Positions 18,861 through 26,985 of a stretch of 64,000 bases of DNA are shown piece after piece; position 1 is the stretch's first letter; the number at the start of each line of letters is the position of its first letter. Made by a program: the position numbers and the translations under genes. This DNA is from Frondihabitans sp. Leaf304 (GTDB taxonomy: Bacteria; Actinomycetota; Actinomycetes; Actinomycetales; Microbacteriaceae): NCBI RefSeq assembly GCF_001423105.1, contig NZ_LMNV01000002.1:28533-92532 (forward strand). The letters are read 5' to 3'. The notes below the pieces were generated by a model that made no database searches, was not told where the DNA came from, and worked only from the letters and a program-made list of their open reading frames with translations.

Positions 18861-19520
18861 TCAGACGAGACGTCGGGCTACGAGCACTTCATCGCTTCCT
18901 TCACGGGACGGGTGCTGTTGCAGACCGGCCTCCACGATCGTCCAGTCGGTCGGCTCGAGAAGCTCGGCCAATTTCGCGGCCGCCACGAAGTAATCCGGGC
19001 CCATCGCCGAGTGACCGTTCGCTTCGTGTGCCACCACGAGCAACGTACCCCCGGGGGCGACCGACGCCGCCAGGCGCTTCACGAAGGGCACGAGGTCGGC
19101 CGACGGAAAGTGCGAGTACTGCGACGACACGAGATCGAAGGAGCGCTCGGGAGGCGCCCACTCGAGCACATCGGCCTGCTTCCATTCGATGCGCGCAGCG
19201 ACCTCGCCGTCCGCTGCGATCGCCGCCGCGGAGCGATCGAGAGCCACACTCGAGATGTCGGTCGCCGTCACCCGCCAGGAGTGGCGGGCGAGCCAGATCG
19301 CGTCGGCTCCCTCACCGCTCCCGATGTCGAGCGCGACACCAGGATCCAACGCCTCGACAACGCGAACCAGGTGCGGATTCGGATTTCCGCTCCACACCCT
19401 CGTGTGTTCGGCGTAGCGGTCATCCCAGAAGCGCTTGTCGAACGGCCCCGTCCACTCCTCCGGGATCGTCATGCCGTGCCGGTGGTCGGGCGAATCGGAC
19501 GCTTCGTGATCAAGAGACAT
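18861..19520 (-). CDS. Class I SAM-dependent methyltransferase
   Basis: A 219-residue protein from ATG 19520. It has motif I ALDIGSGEGADAIWLA and the acidic end of strand 2 (VTATDIS). An upstream WDDRYAEHTRVWSGNPNP stretch is typical of thiopurine/tellurite-resistance-like methyltransferases of actinobacteria. The substrate is unknown. The start is uncertain: a TTG at 19577 with nearby AAGGAG, and an ATG at 19472 just before the conserved block, are alternatives. It lies 60 bp upstream of the SNF2 gene and could be cotranscribed with it. It is divergent from the molybdoenzyme gene. Confidence 0.85.
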   Translation of the reverse strand: MSLDHEASDSPDHRHGMTIPEEWTGPFDKRFWDDRYAEHTRVWSGNPNPHLVRVVEALDPGVALDIGSGEGADAIWLARHSWRVTATDISSVALDRSAAAIAADGEVAARIEWKQADVLEWAPPERSFDLVSSQYSHFPSADLVPFVKRLAASVAPGGTLLVVAHEANGHSAMGPDYFVAAAKLAELLEPTDWTIVEAGLQQHPSREGSDEVLVARRLV

Positions 19521-19632
19521 GGAGGAAGTCTTGCCTGCCACGACTCCGCCGACCAAGGCTCCTTGCTGAAAGAGCAAGATCTCGCGGGAGCTCGGCTGTG
19601 GAGAACTCCAGCGAGTTTTCTGCAGCCAGGCT

Positions 19633-19638
19633 TACTCT
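19633..19638 (+). promoter_or_regulatory. Leaderless -10 for the molybdoenzyme gene
   Basis: TACTCT followed by 7 nt and ATG 19646; no ribosome site precedes the ATG, which supports a leaderless start. Confidence 0.45.
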
Positions 19639-19645
19639 CACTCTT

Positions 19646-21274
19646 ATGACCTCACGCCTCGCCGCGCCACCGGCGACCCCGCTTCCTACCCGAGCCGGGC
19701 TTCGCTCCTCACGGTGGTGGGCCGCCGCGTCCGGCGTCGTTGCGCTCGCAGCCTTCCTGGGCTCGGCCGAAGCCGTGGCCGTCGTTGTCGGAGCTCGCTC
19801 CAGCCCACTCATCGCAGTCGGGGGCGCCGTCATCGATCTCGCACCGCCCGCAGCGAAGAACGTGATGGTCGATCTGTTCGGCACGGGCGACAAGGCAGCG
19901 CTGTTCGTTCTCATGGGGGTGTTGCTGGTGGTCATCACCGCAGCGGCGGGAATCCTTGAGCGTGCTCGTTTTCCTTTCGGGCGGCTCGTCTTTGCCCTTG
20001 GCGGAGTTCTCGCCATCTTCGCGGTCCGGACGCGCGCTGACGCCAGCGACTTCGACGTCGTGCCCGCGGCGGTGGGCACCGTGGTGGCCATCCTTGTCTT
20101 GCGCGCGCTCATCGGAAAGCTGTTCCGCTGGGACGCAGCGAGTCGATCCCAATCGGGAGGCAGTGAGAACGCGGAGCTCAGGCCGCCTCTTCGTTCGACC
20201 CCGCTCGAACGACGTTCGTTTTTGCTCGTGACCTTCGTCGCTGCGGCAGCCTCCGTCGTCGTCGGAAGCGGGGCCCGTCTCATCAATGCGACAGCCGTGA
20301 ACGCGGCCGCGCTCCGTGACTCGGTCCGGCTCCCTCGACCGGCGACTGCCGCGTCGGCGGTCCCCTCGGGGGCATCCCTCGACGTGGCCGGCATCACGAG
20401 CTACGTGACGCCGAGCGCCGACTTCTATCGAATCGACACTGCTTTATCGGTGCCCCAGATCGATCCAGCGAAGTGGTCGCTCGAGATCTCCGGTTTGGTC
20501 GATACTCCGGTAACACTGACGTGGCAGCAATTGCTCGATCTTCCGCTCGTCGAGCACATGGCCACTCTCAGTTGTGTCTCGAACGACGTCGGGGGAGACC
20601 TCATCGGGAATGCGCTGTGGCTCGGGTACCCGATCCGCGAGCTGCTCAAGCGGGCCGGAGTTCAGGAGTCCGCCGACATGGTGCTGTCGACCAGCATCGA
20701 CGGCTTCACCGCGGGTACCCCTCTCTCGGTGCTTCAAGATTCACAGACACAGGCACTTCTCGCCATCGGTATGAACGGTGAGCCACTCCCGGTCGAGCAC
20801 GGCTTTCCCGTGCGCATGGTCGTTCCCGGGCTCTTCGGCTACGTCTCTGCAACGAAGTGGGTCACTTCACTCCGGGTCACCCGCTTTGCAGACGAGAAGG
20901 CGTACTGGTCGACCCGAGGGTGGGACGAAAAAGGCCCGGTCAAACTCGAGTCACGCATCGACACGCCTTCCGGCGGTGCCTCGGTCGCGGTCGGCGCCGT
21001 TCCGATCGCGGGGGTCGCGTGGGAGCCCCACACAGGAGTGGAGCGGGTCGAGGTCCGCATCGACAGCGGTGCTTGGCAGACGGCTGAGCTGGCTGACTCC
21101 GTGTCGGATGACACCTGGCGACAGTGGGTCTATCGCTGGCAGGCACAAGCGGGTAACCACCGGATCCAGGTGAGAGCAACATCGAAAGACGGGCGCGTGC
21201 AGAAGGCCAAGTATCTTCCTCCCGCCCCAAACGGTGCCGAGGGGTGGGACGAAGTGACGGTGACAGTCGCCTAG
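19646..21274 (+). CDS. Membrane-anchored sulfite-oxidase-fold molybdopterin oxidoreductase
   Basis: A 542-residue protein. The first ~200 residues hold four to five TM helices. After a basic segment and one more hydrophobic helix (LLVTFVAAAASVVVGSG), an exported molybdopterin domain follows. It has WSLEISGLVDTP, then Cys310 in TLSCVSNDVGG, the cysteine that ligates molybdenum in this fold. A C-terminal dimerisation-type domain (GVAWEPHTGVERVEVRID) ends the protein. The electron donor is unknown; no haem protein gene is adjacent. The frame extends 5' to 18782 but through the methyltransferase, so ATG 19646 is preferred. Confidence 0.9.
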   Translation: MTSRLAAPPATPLPTRAGLRSSRWWAAASGVVALAAFLGSAEAVAVVVGARSSPLIAVGGAVIDLAPPAAKNVMVDLFGTGDKAALFVLMGVLLVVITAAAGILERARFPFGRLVFALGGVLAIFAVRTRADASDFDVVPAAVGTVVAILVLRALIGKLFRWDAASRSQSGGSENAELRPPLRSTPLERRSFLLVTFVAAAASVVVGSGARLINATAVNAAALRDSVRLPRPATAASAVPSGASLDVAGITSYVTPSADFYRIDTALSVPQIDPAKWSLEISGLVDTPVTLTWQQLLDLPLVEHMATLSCVSNDVGGDLIGNALWLGYPIRELLKRAGVQESADMVLSTSIDGFTAGTPLSVLQDSQTQALLAIGMNGEPLPVEHGFPVRMVVPGLFGYVSATKWVTSLRVTRFADEKAYWSTRGWDEKGPVKLESRIDTPSGGASVAVGAVPIAGVAWEPHTGVERVEVRIDSGAWQTAELADSVSDDTWRQWVYRWQAQAGNHRIQVRATSKDGRVQKAKYLPPAPNGAEGWDEVTVTVA

Positions 21275-21334
21275 TTTCCTAGGACGTAACCGTAGTGGTG
21301 CTGACGCGCTGGTGACGCTGAGGAGATTAGGGAA

Positions 21335-21604
21335 CTACCGCACCGCGACGAGCAGGCTTGCGAAGGTCAGCGTTCCGAATGCGCCAAGTGCGACCAGCGC
21401 CGCGCAGACTATGGTGACCACTCGCTGTCGACGACGTTCAGACATTCGCGCCAACCGGCGAGTCGCCGACTCAGCAGCCGCACTCGTTGAAAGGACCTCG
21501 AGCCCGGCAAGTGCGCGCTCCGAAAAGGTGGCCGGTCGCTCTTGTGCTGAAGCACGCTGGCTCTTCGCGATCGTTCCCCGGTGGTGCTGCATCGAGATGC
21601 TCAT
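21335..21604 (-). CDS. Small tail-anchored membrane protein, unknown
   Basis: An 89-residue protein from ATG 21604, preceded by AGAGG at 6 nt; an in-frame earlier start at 21658 lacks a ribosome site. The body is polar and basic. The last ~28 residues form one hydrophobic helix (VVTIVCAALVALGAFGTLTF). Nothing identifies a function. It lies downstream of, and codirectional with, the lanthipeptide transporter genes, 197 bp away, so it may or may not belong to that locus. Confidence 0.55.
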   Translation of the reverse strand: MSISMQHHRGTIAKSQRASAQERPATFSERALAGLEVLSTSAAAESATRRLARMSERRRQRVVTIVCAALVALGAFGTLTFASLLVAVR

Positions 21605-21801
21605 GAGTGCCTCTACTCGTTGACTGGTGTGATCTATCAGGTGATTCGGAGCATCCACAGATCCGGGTTGGTTCTAGTGACGCCGGGCTCTCAGACCGAC
21701 ATGGCTCTCCTCCGAATCGGGCGTGCTGCAAGCGGGCCCCTTTGGAACCACCGGACCACCGATTCTGGCCCCATGAAGGAGTGGGGGAGTGCGGGGTGTC
21801 T

Positions 21802-23187
21802 TTACCGGTGAGCGTCACGCCCGCCGCGTACCCATTGACTCGGTGTGACGTGCGCGCCAAGTACCGCAACCGCGTTCGCCACCGTGATCAGAGCTGCAGC
21901 CACGATGAGGGGTCGCGCGTCGGGAGGAGTCGGGGTGATGGGCACGCCGAGGAACGGGGCCACGAGCGCTGCGGTCGTGACCGAGAGCGCCCAAATACAG
22001 AGAGCGGGAAGAAGCGCCGTGATCGTGTAAATGACGACCTTGAGGAGGTCGAGGGAGAGCCGTTGGATGGTCGATGCGCCCATGTCGGCGAGAAGGTGGC
22101 TGTCATGCTCCTCAGCGGCCCGCCCGATGGTGAGGGCGACGCCGCCGCCGACGAGCGCGACGGCGGCGCTGGGCCCGAGGGTCCAGATGAGTTCTGCCCA
22201 GTGGGAGTCCGGCGGTGCGTCGATCAGGCGCGCCACGTCGACGGCACCCTGCACTGAGCCGACCAGGCCGATAACGATTCCCCCGATCACCACGGTCGAT
22301 GAAGCGACGCTCACCCGCTCGGCGGCAGCGTGGCGGGCTAGGTGCCACGTCGCACTGAGCTGGCGCGGCAGGCAGGCCGTCCAGAGCAGGATGAGTCGCC
22401 GTGCGCTCGCGGGCATGACGATGGCCGCTCCGATGACGAGCCAGAGCGAGACAGAGGATGCCAGGGCTATTACCCTGATCGCCGGAGTGATGCCGAGTGT
22501 GTCACTGATGGCTTCGACTCCGGGCGGGCTGGCGCCGATCAGGAGCGCACCGACGGTCGGAGGCTGCGTGAGAAGAAGAATGGCCCCCGCGACGAGCCAC
22601 CGCACGAGGGGAGATGCCCGCACCTCTCGGTCTGTCTCACGAAGGGTCAGAGCGGGGCTGGTTCGCGACGCGCTGAGAGCGGCGGGCAGCGTGGCGAGGC
22701 CGACGAGGACGATCACCAGGGCCGCGGCGATCGTTGTCGCGGAGGTTGTCACGCTGAGAGCCTCGGCTGGCGACGGCGAGCGGGGCAAGATACCGAGGGA
22801 GGCGTAGCCGGAGGTCACAGGAGAGACAAGGCCTGCGGCGAAGGGCACGGCGAGAAGCGCGCCGGCCGTGGCGCTCACAACGGAGCGAACGAGCAGAGCC
22901 TGGCTGACCTGCCGTGGGGTGACGCCGACGATCATCCACGATGCGAAGAGTCGTCGGTTGACCCTTACGCCCAGGCTGGCGGTCGAGCTGACCGAGGTGG
23001 CGAGAGTGAGCAGCGTGAACGCCGCGATCGAGCCGAACGCGCCCTGGCCCTCGGGCGCCTGAAGTGCTTCGAAGATCGCCGCACTGCCGACGAGCGAGAG
23101 GGCAAGCGTGCTCGCGAGAGAGATCGCAGCGATCGCGGCCAGAGACCGAGGATCGAACAGCGCCTGGCGCCACGCAAGCAGGATCAT
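21802..23187 (-). CDS. FtsX/MacB-type ABC transporter permease (lanthipeptide locus)
   Basis: A 461-residue, strongly hydrophobic protein with about 10 predicted TM helices. They are arranged as two FtsX-like blocks around extracytoplasmic loops. ATG 23187 lies 13 bp after the ATPase stop. The longer frame to 23304 would run back into the ATPase gene. This is the membrane partner of the LolD/MacB-type ATPase directly upstream. In bacteriocin loci such permeases act in export or self-protection. The partner differs from RamA/RamB of the SapB locus, where each ABC protein carries its own membrane domain. Confidence 0.85.
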   Translation of the reverse strand: MILLAWRQALFDPRSLAAIAAISLASTLALSLVGSAAIFEALQAPEGQGAFGSIAAFTLLTLATSVSSTASLGVRVNRRLFASWMIVGVTPRQVSQALLVRSVVSATAGALLAVPFAAGLVSPVTSGYASLGILPRSPSPAEALSVTTSATTIAAALVIVLVGLATLPAALSASRTSPALTLRETDREVRASPLVRWLVAGAILLLTQPPTVGALLIGASPPGVEAISDTLGITPAIRVIALASSVSLWLVIGAAIVMPASARRLILLWTACLPRQLSATWHLARHAAAERVSVASSTVVIGGIVIGLVGSVQGAVDVARLIDAPPDSHWAELIWTLGPSAAVALVGGGVALTIGRAAEEHDSHLLADMGASTIQRLSLDLLKVVIYTITALLPALCIWALSVTTAALVAPFLGVPITPTPPDARPLIVAAALITVANAVAVLGAHVTPSQWVRGGRDAHR

Positions 23188-23200
23188 TCTGCGACCCCGG

Positions 23201-23983
23201 TCATTCCGGCCCCGGTCGCTCGGCACCCGGGAGTGACGTCGGCTGTGGGGTCGATGGGCCGCGGATCCAGCGCTCCAGTGCCTCTCGACTGGGATCAACG
23301 GCATCGACGAGGATCCGCCCGCCGGCGAGGACTATCGCCCGGTCGGCGCGCGCAGCAGCGGCGAGGTCGTGGGTGACCAAGGCCACGACCGAGCCGGCTG
23401 CGGCTCGCTCGCGGAGAAGATCGATCGTGCTGGCCGAACTCACCTCGTCGAGGGCCGCGGTCGGTTCATCGACGAGAACGATCTCCGCCGGCGTCGCTAG
23501 CAGTCGAGCCAGAGCGACTCTCTGCCGCTCTCCGCCCGAGAGGGTCGCTGGCATGTCGCTCGACGCCCACGCCATTCCTACGGCGTCAAGGGCGCGTTCG
23601 GCTGTATGCAGCAGACGCCTCTGCGGCACTCGATGCCGGAGTCGAGTCGGAAGCACGACATTCTCCCGACAGGAGAGTGCACTGAACAAATTGTCGGCTT
23701 GAAGAACTAGTGCCACGTGGTGGAGGCGGAACGCGGCGAGCTTGTTTCGGCGAAGGCCCTGGAGATTCGCGCCTAGCAGCGTCACCGTGCCTCGGGTCGG
23801 ACGGTTGATTCCGGCCAGGCAGGCCAGCAGGCTCGACTTGCCCGCTCCGGACGGGCCGACTATCGCGACCACCTCACCGGGAGCGATCGAGAGCGAGACG
23901 TGTGAGAGCACCGGTCTCGGTGGTTCGAGCTTCGTTCGGCCCGGTACCTGAAGGCAGAGATTTTCAGCAACGATCGCGGTCAC
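23201..23983 (-). CDS. ABC transporter ATPase, LolD/MacB type (lanthipeptide locus)
   Basis: A 260-residue protein with Walker A GPSGAGKS, Q-loop in VLQADNLFSA, signature LSGGERQRVALAR, Walker B IVLVDEP and H-loop THD. I chose GTG 23983 because it overlaps the lanKC stop as GTGA, the coupling used throughout this genome. A GTG at 24031 would add 16 residues but lacks a ribosome site. It forms an operon with lanKC upstream and the FtsX-type permease downstream and should energise it. Confidence 0.9.
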   Translation of the reverse strand: MTAIVAENLCLQVPGRTKLEPPRPVLSHVSLSIAPGEVVAIVGPSGAGKSSLLACLAGINRPTRGTVTLLGANLQGLRRNKLAAFRLHHVALVLQADNLFSALSCRENVVLPTRLRHRVPQRRLLHTAERALDAVGMAWASSDMPATLSGGERQRVALARLLATPAEIVLVDEPTAALDEVSSASTIDLLRERAAAGSVVALVTHDLAAAARADRAIVLAGGRILVDAVDPSREALERWIRGPSTPQPTSLPGAERPGPE

Positions 23984-26634
23984 CGGCTTGTCGCTCTCTG
24001 AGGAGTGCCCGGCAAGAACGATGGAAGACACGCGAGATCACCGGTGAGGGCGGCGCGCGTCGCACTGAGCGCGGAGAGCACGCCGGCGGTTCCCGTGCCC
24101 CAGTCGGATGACAACCGGAGGAGTTGCTCACCAGGGAAGGCGATTCCACCGCCGTGTCGGATCGCATGGAGCCCGAGTGCGCCGGCATGCTCGCGGAGCG
24201 TCTTCGATGCGGTGTTGCTCGCGTGCCCCGATGCGATCAACTCGGCCAGAAACTGCATCAACCCGGCTCGCCCCGAAAAGAGACCGGAATTGATGGTGAA
24301 CGCCGTCGACGCCGCCCGTTCGATCGCGGGGAGTGCAGCACGCAATCGTGGCGACTGGCACACGTGCAGCACGGCCAGAGCCGCGAGTCCGATACCCGTG
24401 CTGCCCGAACCGAGGTACGGAAGAACGCGCGTGCCGTCGTCAACCTGGAGCGAACCGTCGGGCAGCAGTCGGCATCGGTCGAGATCGGAGATGACCAGCC
24501 GTTCGGCCTCTTCCGCCGCCAACGAGTCGTCGAAGCGCTCGGCGAACGCGGCGAGGAAGACGGCAACCCCCGACGCCCCTCGCAGAAGCCCCTTGCGACT
24601 CGCGTCAGTGGAGCGAGTGTCGGAGACGCGTCGAGCCCGGTGAGCGATGGCGGTCAGAAGCTCGCGCTCGGCGTCGTTCGGTTCACGTGCCTGCGACAAC
24701 AGAGCGAGGCCAATTCCGCTCGCGCCGCCGAAGAGGTCGACACCGCACTCGAACGGATCGGCTCGAAGAACGCGCGCACGGAGCCCCGGCTCGTCAGTGC
24801 CTCCGGCAACGAGCGCACCGGCCAGTCCGGTCATCAGCCCCGTCGGGAGAGAAGGATCCGGGAGCTCGCCGCTCAACCAGGCGCGGGCACCCCTGTCGTC
24901 GTGCCCCGCAGCCCCGAGCGCCCGCAAGACCCCCGTCACCCCGTGTGCCAGCCCGATTCGCTTCGCCCCGAACTGGTCGATGTCGCCGGGGTACCAGCGC
25001 TCGCCGTTGGTCGGTTCGGCGCTGGCAACGATGGACGTGGAAAGGAGCTCGCGCACCTCGTCGAACGCAGCGAGATCACCGCGGCTGAGCCCCGCGAAAA
25101 GGTGAGAGGTGTCGGGGCCCTTGCCGGCGCGCGGTGGTCGAATGATCGGGTGCAGTGGGGTCAGGTGCGCATCGATCTGCTGGGTGCGCGACTCGGAAAG
25201 TTCGAACTTCTCTCGGGCGACACTAAGGTGCTGTGCAGCCTTGGATCCATCGAGGTGATGGATGAAGGTGAGTGGCAGGAGTGCGCTGAGTCGCATCGCG
25301 GCCACAGCGTGGGCGTCGCGAGCGGGCCCGGTCACGCAGGGTGCCGCTGAGAACCCGGGGACACCCTGAGGTGATGGAGGAACTCGAGCGTCGATGGCGT
25401 GTGCGGACTCGAAGTCGATGAGGGTCGTCTGGCCTTCGGGGGAGACGAGAATGTTTTCGGGGTGAACGTCGCCGTGGACGAAACCGGCTCGGTGGATGGA
25501 CTCGAGAGTCTGCTGCACCGAGTCGAAGAGGCGGTTGGCCTCGTCTCGGTAGGCGATACGCTCGCGGGCCGTCGAGGATGCCCGGAGGAGAGGGTTTCGG
25601 GAATGTAGGTGGCGGTTGGCCGTGCTGCCCGGAGCGGCATGCAGGGAGAGAAACCGGTGGCCGCCCGATTCGAAGGCGTTCTCGAGACGGACTACCCCCT
25701 CGACGTGGGAAAGAGCCCGGATGACCTCCTCTTCTCGACGAAGACGTGTGACGGCGTCGTTGCCATCGGGGTCGAGCCCGGTGAACGGCCGTGCCTCTTT
25801 GAAAATGACCGGTGCACCCGTATCGCGCCGAGTCGCACGGTAGAGCCCCCCGGCCGCGCTGAAGCGAATGGCGCCGGTGACGTCGTATTCGGCGAGGTCT
25901 CCGGTGTCTGCATCGCGGAGCTGTCGCATGCGCTCGGCAACCGCCTCGGGTAATGGAACCCACGACGGCGGTGCGAACGAGGGAGAGCGAACGTCGGGAA
26001 CCAGGGTGCCGTCGGGGGCTTCAACGGCGAGGATTCGTGGCCGGTCGACGCAGGGATCGGCGAAGGGGTCGCCGCGAGGTGCGTCTGAGGCACCCCGGGC
26101 CCCTTGGGTGTCGGGGTCGTCGATATAGCGCTCGCGGAATCCGCCGAAGCGGAGGAAGACCGGAGCATCGTCGCTCCAGCGGAGATCGCCGAGGATACCT
26201 GGGCCCTCGAGATGAATGAGTTCGTGGACGAGTTCATCGAGAACCGATATCAGCTGAGTCTCGTCGGAGGGATAGACGGTGACGAACTTGCCGCTGGCCG
26301 TTCTCGGTGCGAGCTTGCCGTTCTGAGCGGCCAGGGCGGCCGGCCCGGGTGCGAATTTGAACGGGATGCGCTTAGCGGCGCAGACCTCGGCGACTCCTTC
26401 GAGGACGTCTGGTGCTGAAGCGAGAGTCGCGGAGCAATGGATCTTCCAGCCCTGCGGTGGCAGCTCGTGGCCTTGAGGGCTGACGATCGTCCAGGTCTCG
26501 ATTTCGTGGATGACCCACTCGCTCCAGTCGAGATAGATCGGCAGCCCGTAGTCGCGCGCGGGCCTCGTGCGCCGCTCCTCTCGGCCGTAAAACGGACTGC
26601 CGATCGGCAGAAACTTCAAATAGCGGTCGTCCAT
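23980..26634 (-). CDS. lanKC: Class III lanthipeptide synthetase LanKC
   Basis: An 884-residue enzyme with the three-part class III layout. The N-terminal lyase-like region begins DDRYLKFLPIGSPFYG, typical of RamC-like enzymes. A Ser/Thr-kinase-like domain (~230-480) has HGDVHPENILVSPEG (~386) and metal site TLIDFESA. A LanC-like cyclase domain (~530-884) has SDWGTGTAG where class I/II/IV cyclases carry zinc ligands; the missing Cys-His-Gly marks class III. The enzyme phosphorylates Ser/Thr, eliminates phosphate and closes lanthionine or labionin rings. ATG 26634 has a strong ribosome site, AAGGAG, 8 nt upstream. The substrate is probably the divergent 32-residue peptide at 26814. Confidence 0.93.
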   Translation of the reverse strand: MDDRYLKFLPIGSPFYGREERRTRPARDYGLPIYLDWSEWVIHEIETWTIVSPQGHELPPQGWKIHCSATLASAPDVLEGVAEVCAAKRIPFKFAPGPAALAAQNGKLAPRTASGKFVTVYPSDETQLISVLDELVHELIHLEGPGILGDLRWSDDAPVFLRFGGFRERYIDDPDTQGARGASDAPRGDPFADPCVDRPRILAVEAPDGTLVPDVRSPSFAPPSWVPLPEAVAERMRQLRDADTGDLAEYDVTGAIRFSAAGGLYRATRRDTGAPVIFKEARPFTGLDPDGNDAVTRLRREEEVIRALSHVEGVVRLENAFESGGHRFLSLHAAPGSTANRHLHSRNPLLRASSTARERIAYRDEANRLFDSVQQTLESIHRAGFVHGDVHPENILVSPEGQTTLIDFESAHAIDARVPPSPQGVPGFSAAPCVTGPARDAHAVAAMRLSALLPLTFIHHLDGSKAAQHLSVAREKFELSESRTQQIDAHLTPLHPIIRPPRAGKGPDTSHLFAGLSRGDLAAFDEVRELLSTSIVASAEPTNGERWYPGDIDQFGAKRIGLAHGVTGVLRALGAAGHDDRGARAWLSGELPDPSLPTGLMTGLAGALVAGGTDEPGLRARVLRADPFECGVDLFGGASGIGLALLSQAREPNDAERELLTAIAHRARRVSDTRSTDASRKGLLRGASGVAVFLAAFAERFDDSLAAEEAERLVISDLDRCRLLPDGSLQVDDGTRVLPYLGSGSTGIGLAALAVLHVCQSPRLRAALPAIERAASTAFTINSGLFSGRAGLMQFLAELIASGHASNTASKTLREHAGALGLHAIRHGGGIAFPGEQLLRLSSDWGTGTAGVLSALSATRAALTGDLACLPSFLPGTPQRATSR

Positions 26635-26704
26635 GAGCCTCACTCCTTGAGATCGGATCGAAGGCCTCCAAGCCACGCCTCCTCGTTGATGGCCGCAAAG
26701 CTAT

Positions 26705-26751
26705 CAGAAATTAGGTGTTTGACATTCGTGTTTTCCACAGCCTAAATTCTG
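26705..26751. promoter_or_regulatory. Inverted repeat across the lanKC / lanA divergent promoters
   Basis: CAGAAATTAGG (26705-26715) and CCTAAATTCTG (26741-26751) are inverted with one mismatch and 25 nt between. The right arm covers the lanA -10. The left arm lies just upstream of a possible lanKC -10 (TAGCTT on the minus strand, about 26697-26702). The stretch is clearly AT-rich for this genome. It is a good candidate for a shared operator, but no regulator gene lies in the locus. Confidence 0.5.
26719..26748 (+). promoter_or_regulatory. Canonical sigma-70-type promoter of lanA
   Basis: A perfect -35 TTGACA (26719-26724), 18-nt spacer and -10 TAAATT (26743-26748). Expected +1 is near 26755, giving a leader of about 59 nt before ATG 26814. 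It is the best consensus promoter seen in the window. Confidence 0.75.
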
Positions 26752-26772
26752 TGGGCAGGACGTTCTGTCCGG

Positions 26773-26793
26773 CCGGGCACAGCCCGGTTTCTT
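26773..26793 (+). promoter_or_regulatory. Attenuator-like hairpin in the lanA leader
   Basis: CCGGGC, loop ACA, GCCCGG (26773-26787), then TTTCTT. It lies between the predicted +1 and the ribosome site (GAAAGG, 26800-26805). The short GC stem followed by a T-rich run resembles a small intrinsic terminator, so it could tune expression of the precursor. Confidence 0.35.
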
Positions 26794-26813
26794 CCGTACG
26801 AAAGGCATCACGA

Positions 26814-26912
26814 ATGAACACATCTGATCTGCAGAACCTCAAGGCCGAGACGATCGACGACGGTGAAATCGGGCTCCTCTGGAGTTCGATCAGCCTCTAC
26901 TTCTGCTCGTAG
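26814..26912 (+). CDS. lanA: Class III lanthipeptide precursor (single predicted labionin ring)
   Basis: A 32-residue peptide that begins with MNTSDLQNLKAE and ends with LLWSSISLYFCS. The C-terminus contains Ser24-x-x-Ser27-x-x-x-Cys31. This is exactly the Ser-x2-Ser-x3-Cys pattern from which class III enzymes make labionin or lanthionine, as in labyrinthopeptins and SapB. The N-terminal part is short, acidic and has a SDLQNL stretch reminiscent of the leader motif bound by LanKC. Translation starts at ATG 26814 with GAAAGG 8 nt upstream; the 65-residue frame from 26715 begins upstream of the promoter and is not used. It is divergent from lanKC. Cleavage site and product are unknown. Confidence 0.85.
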   Translation: MNTSDLQNLKAETIDDGEIGLLWSSISLYFCS

Positions 26913-26918
26913 CGTGAC

Positions 26919-26958
26919 GCACCGCCGTCGGCCAGGGCCTGCTGGCCGGCGGCGGTGC
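26919..26958. terminator. Strong hairpin after lanA
   Basis: Two 17-nt arms (26919-26935 and 26942-26958) pair with a single G-U around a 6-nt loop. It starts 6 nt after the lanA stop and lies before the stop of the convergent gene at 26986. It probably terminates both transcripts. Confidence 0.8.
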
Positions 26959-26985
26959 GACGAGCTCTGGTAGGGCAGTCGCGGA

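Noticed and set aside
18782..19645. Long N-terminal extension of the molybdoenzyme
   Set aside because: The extension runs antisense through the methyltransferase gene and is Arg/Pro/Ser-rich shadow coding.
21605..21801. A plus-strand gene at 21581-21811
   Set aside because: No ribosome site, no recognisable protein character, and it overlaps the better supported minus-strand small gene.
26708..26715. The TTAGG in the lanA promoter as a third SatD-type site
   Set aside because: It shares only TTAGGT with the SatD dyads; the facing half-site and the 28.5-bp tandem spacing are missing.
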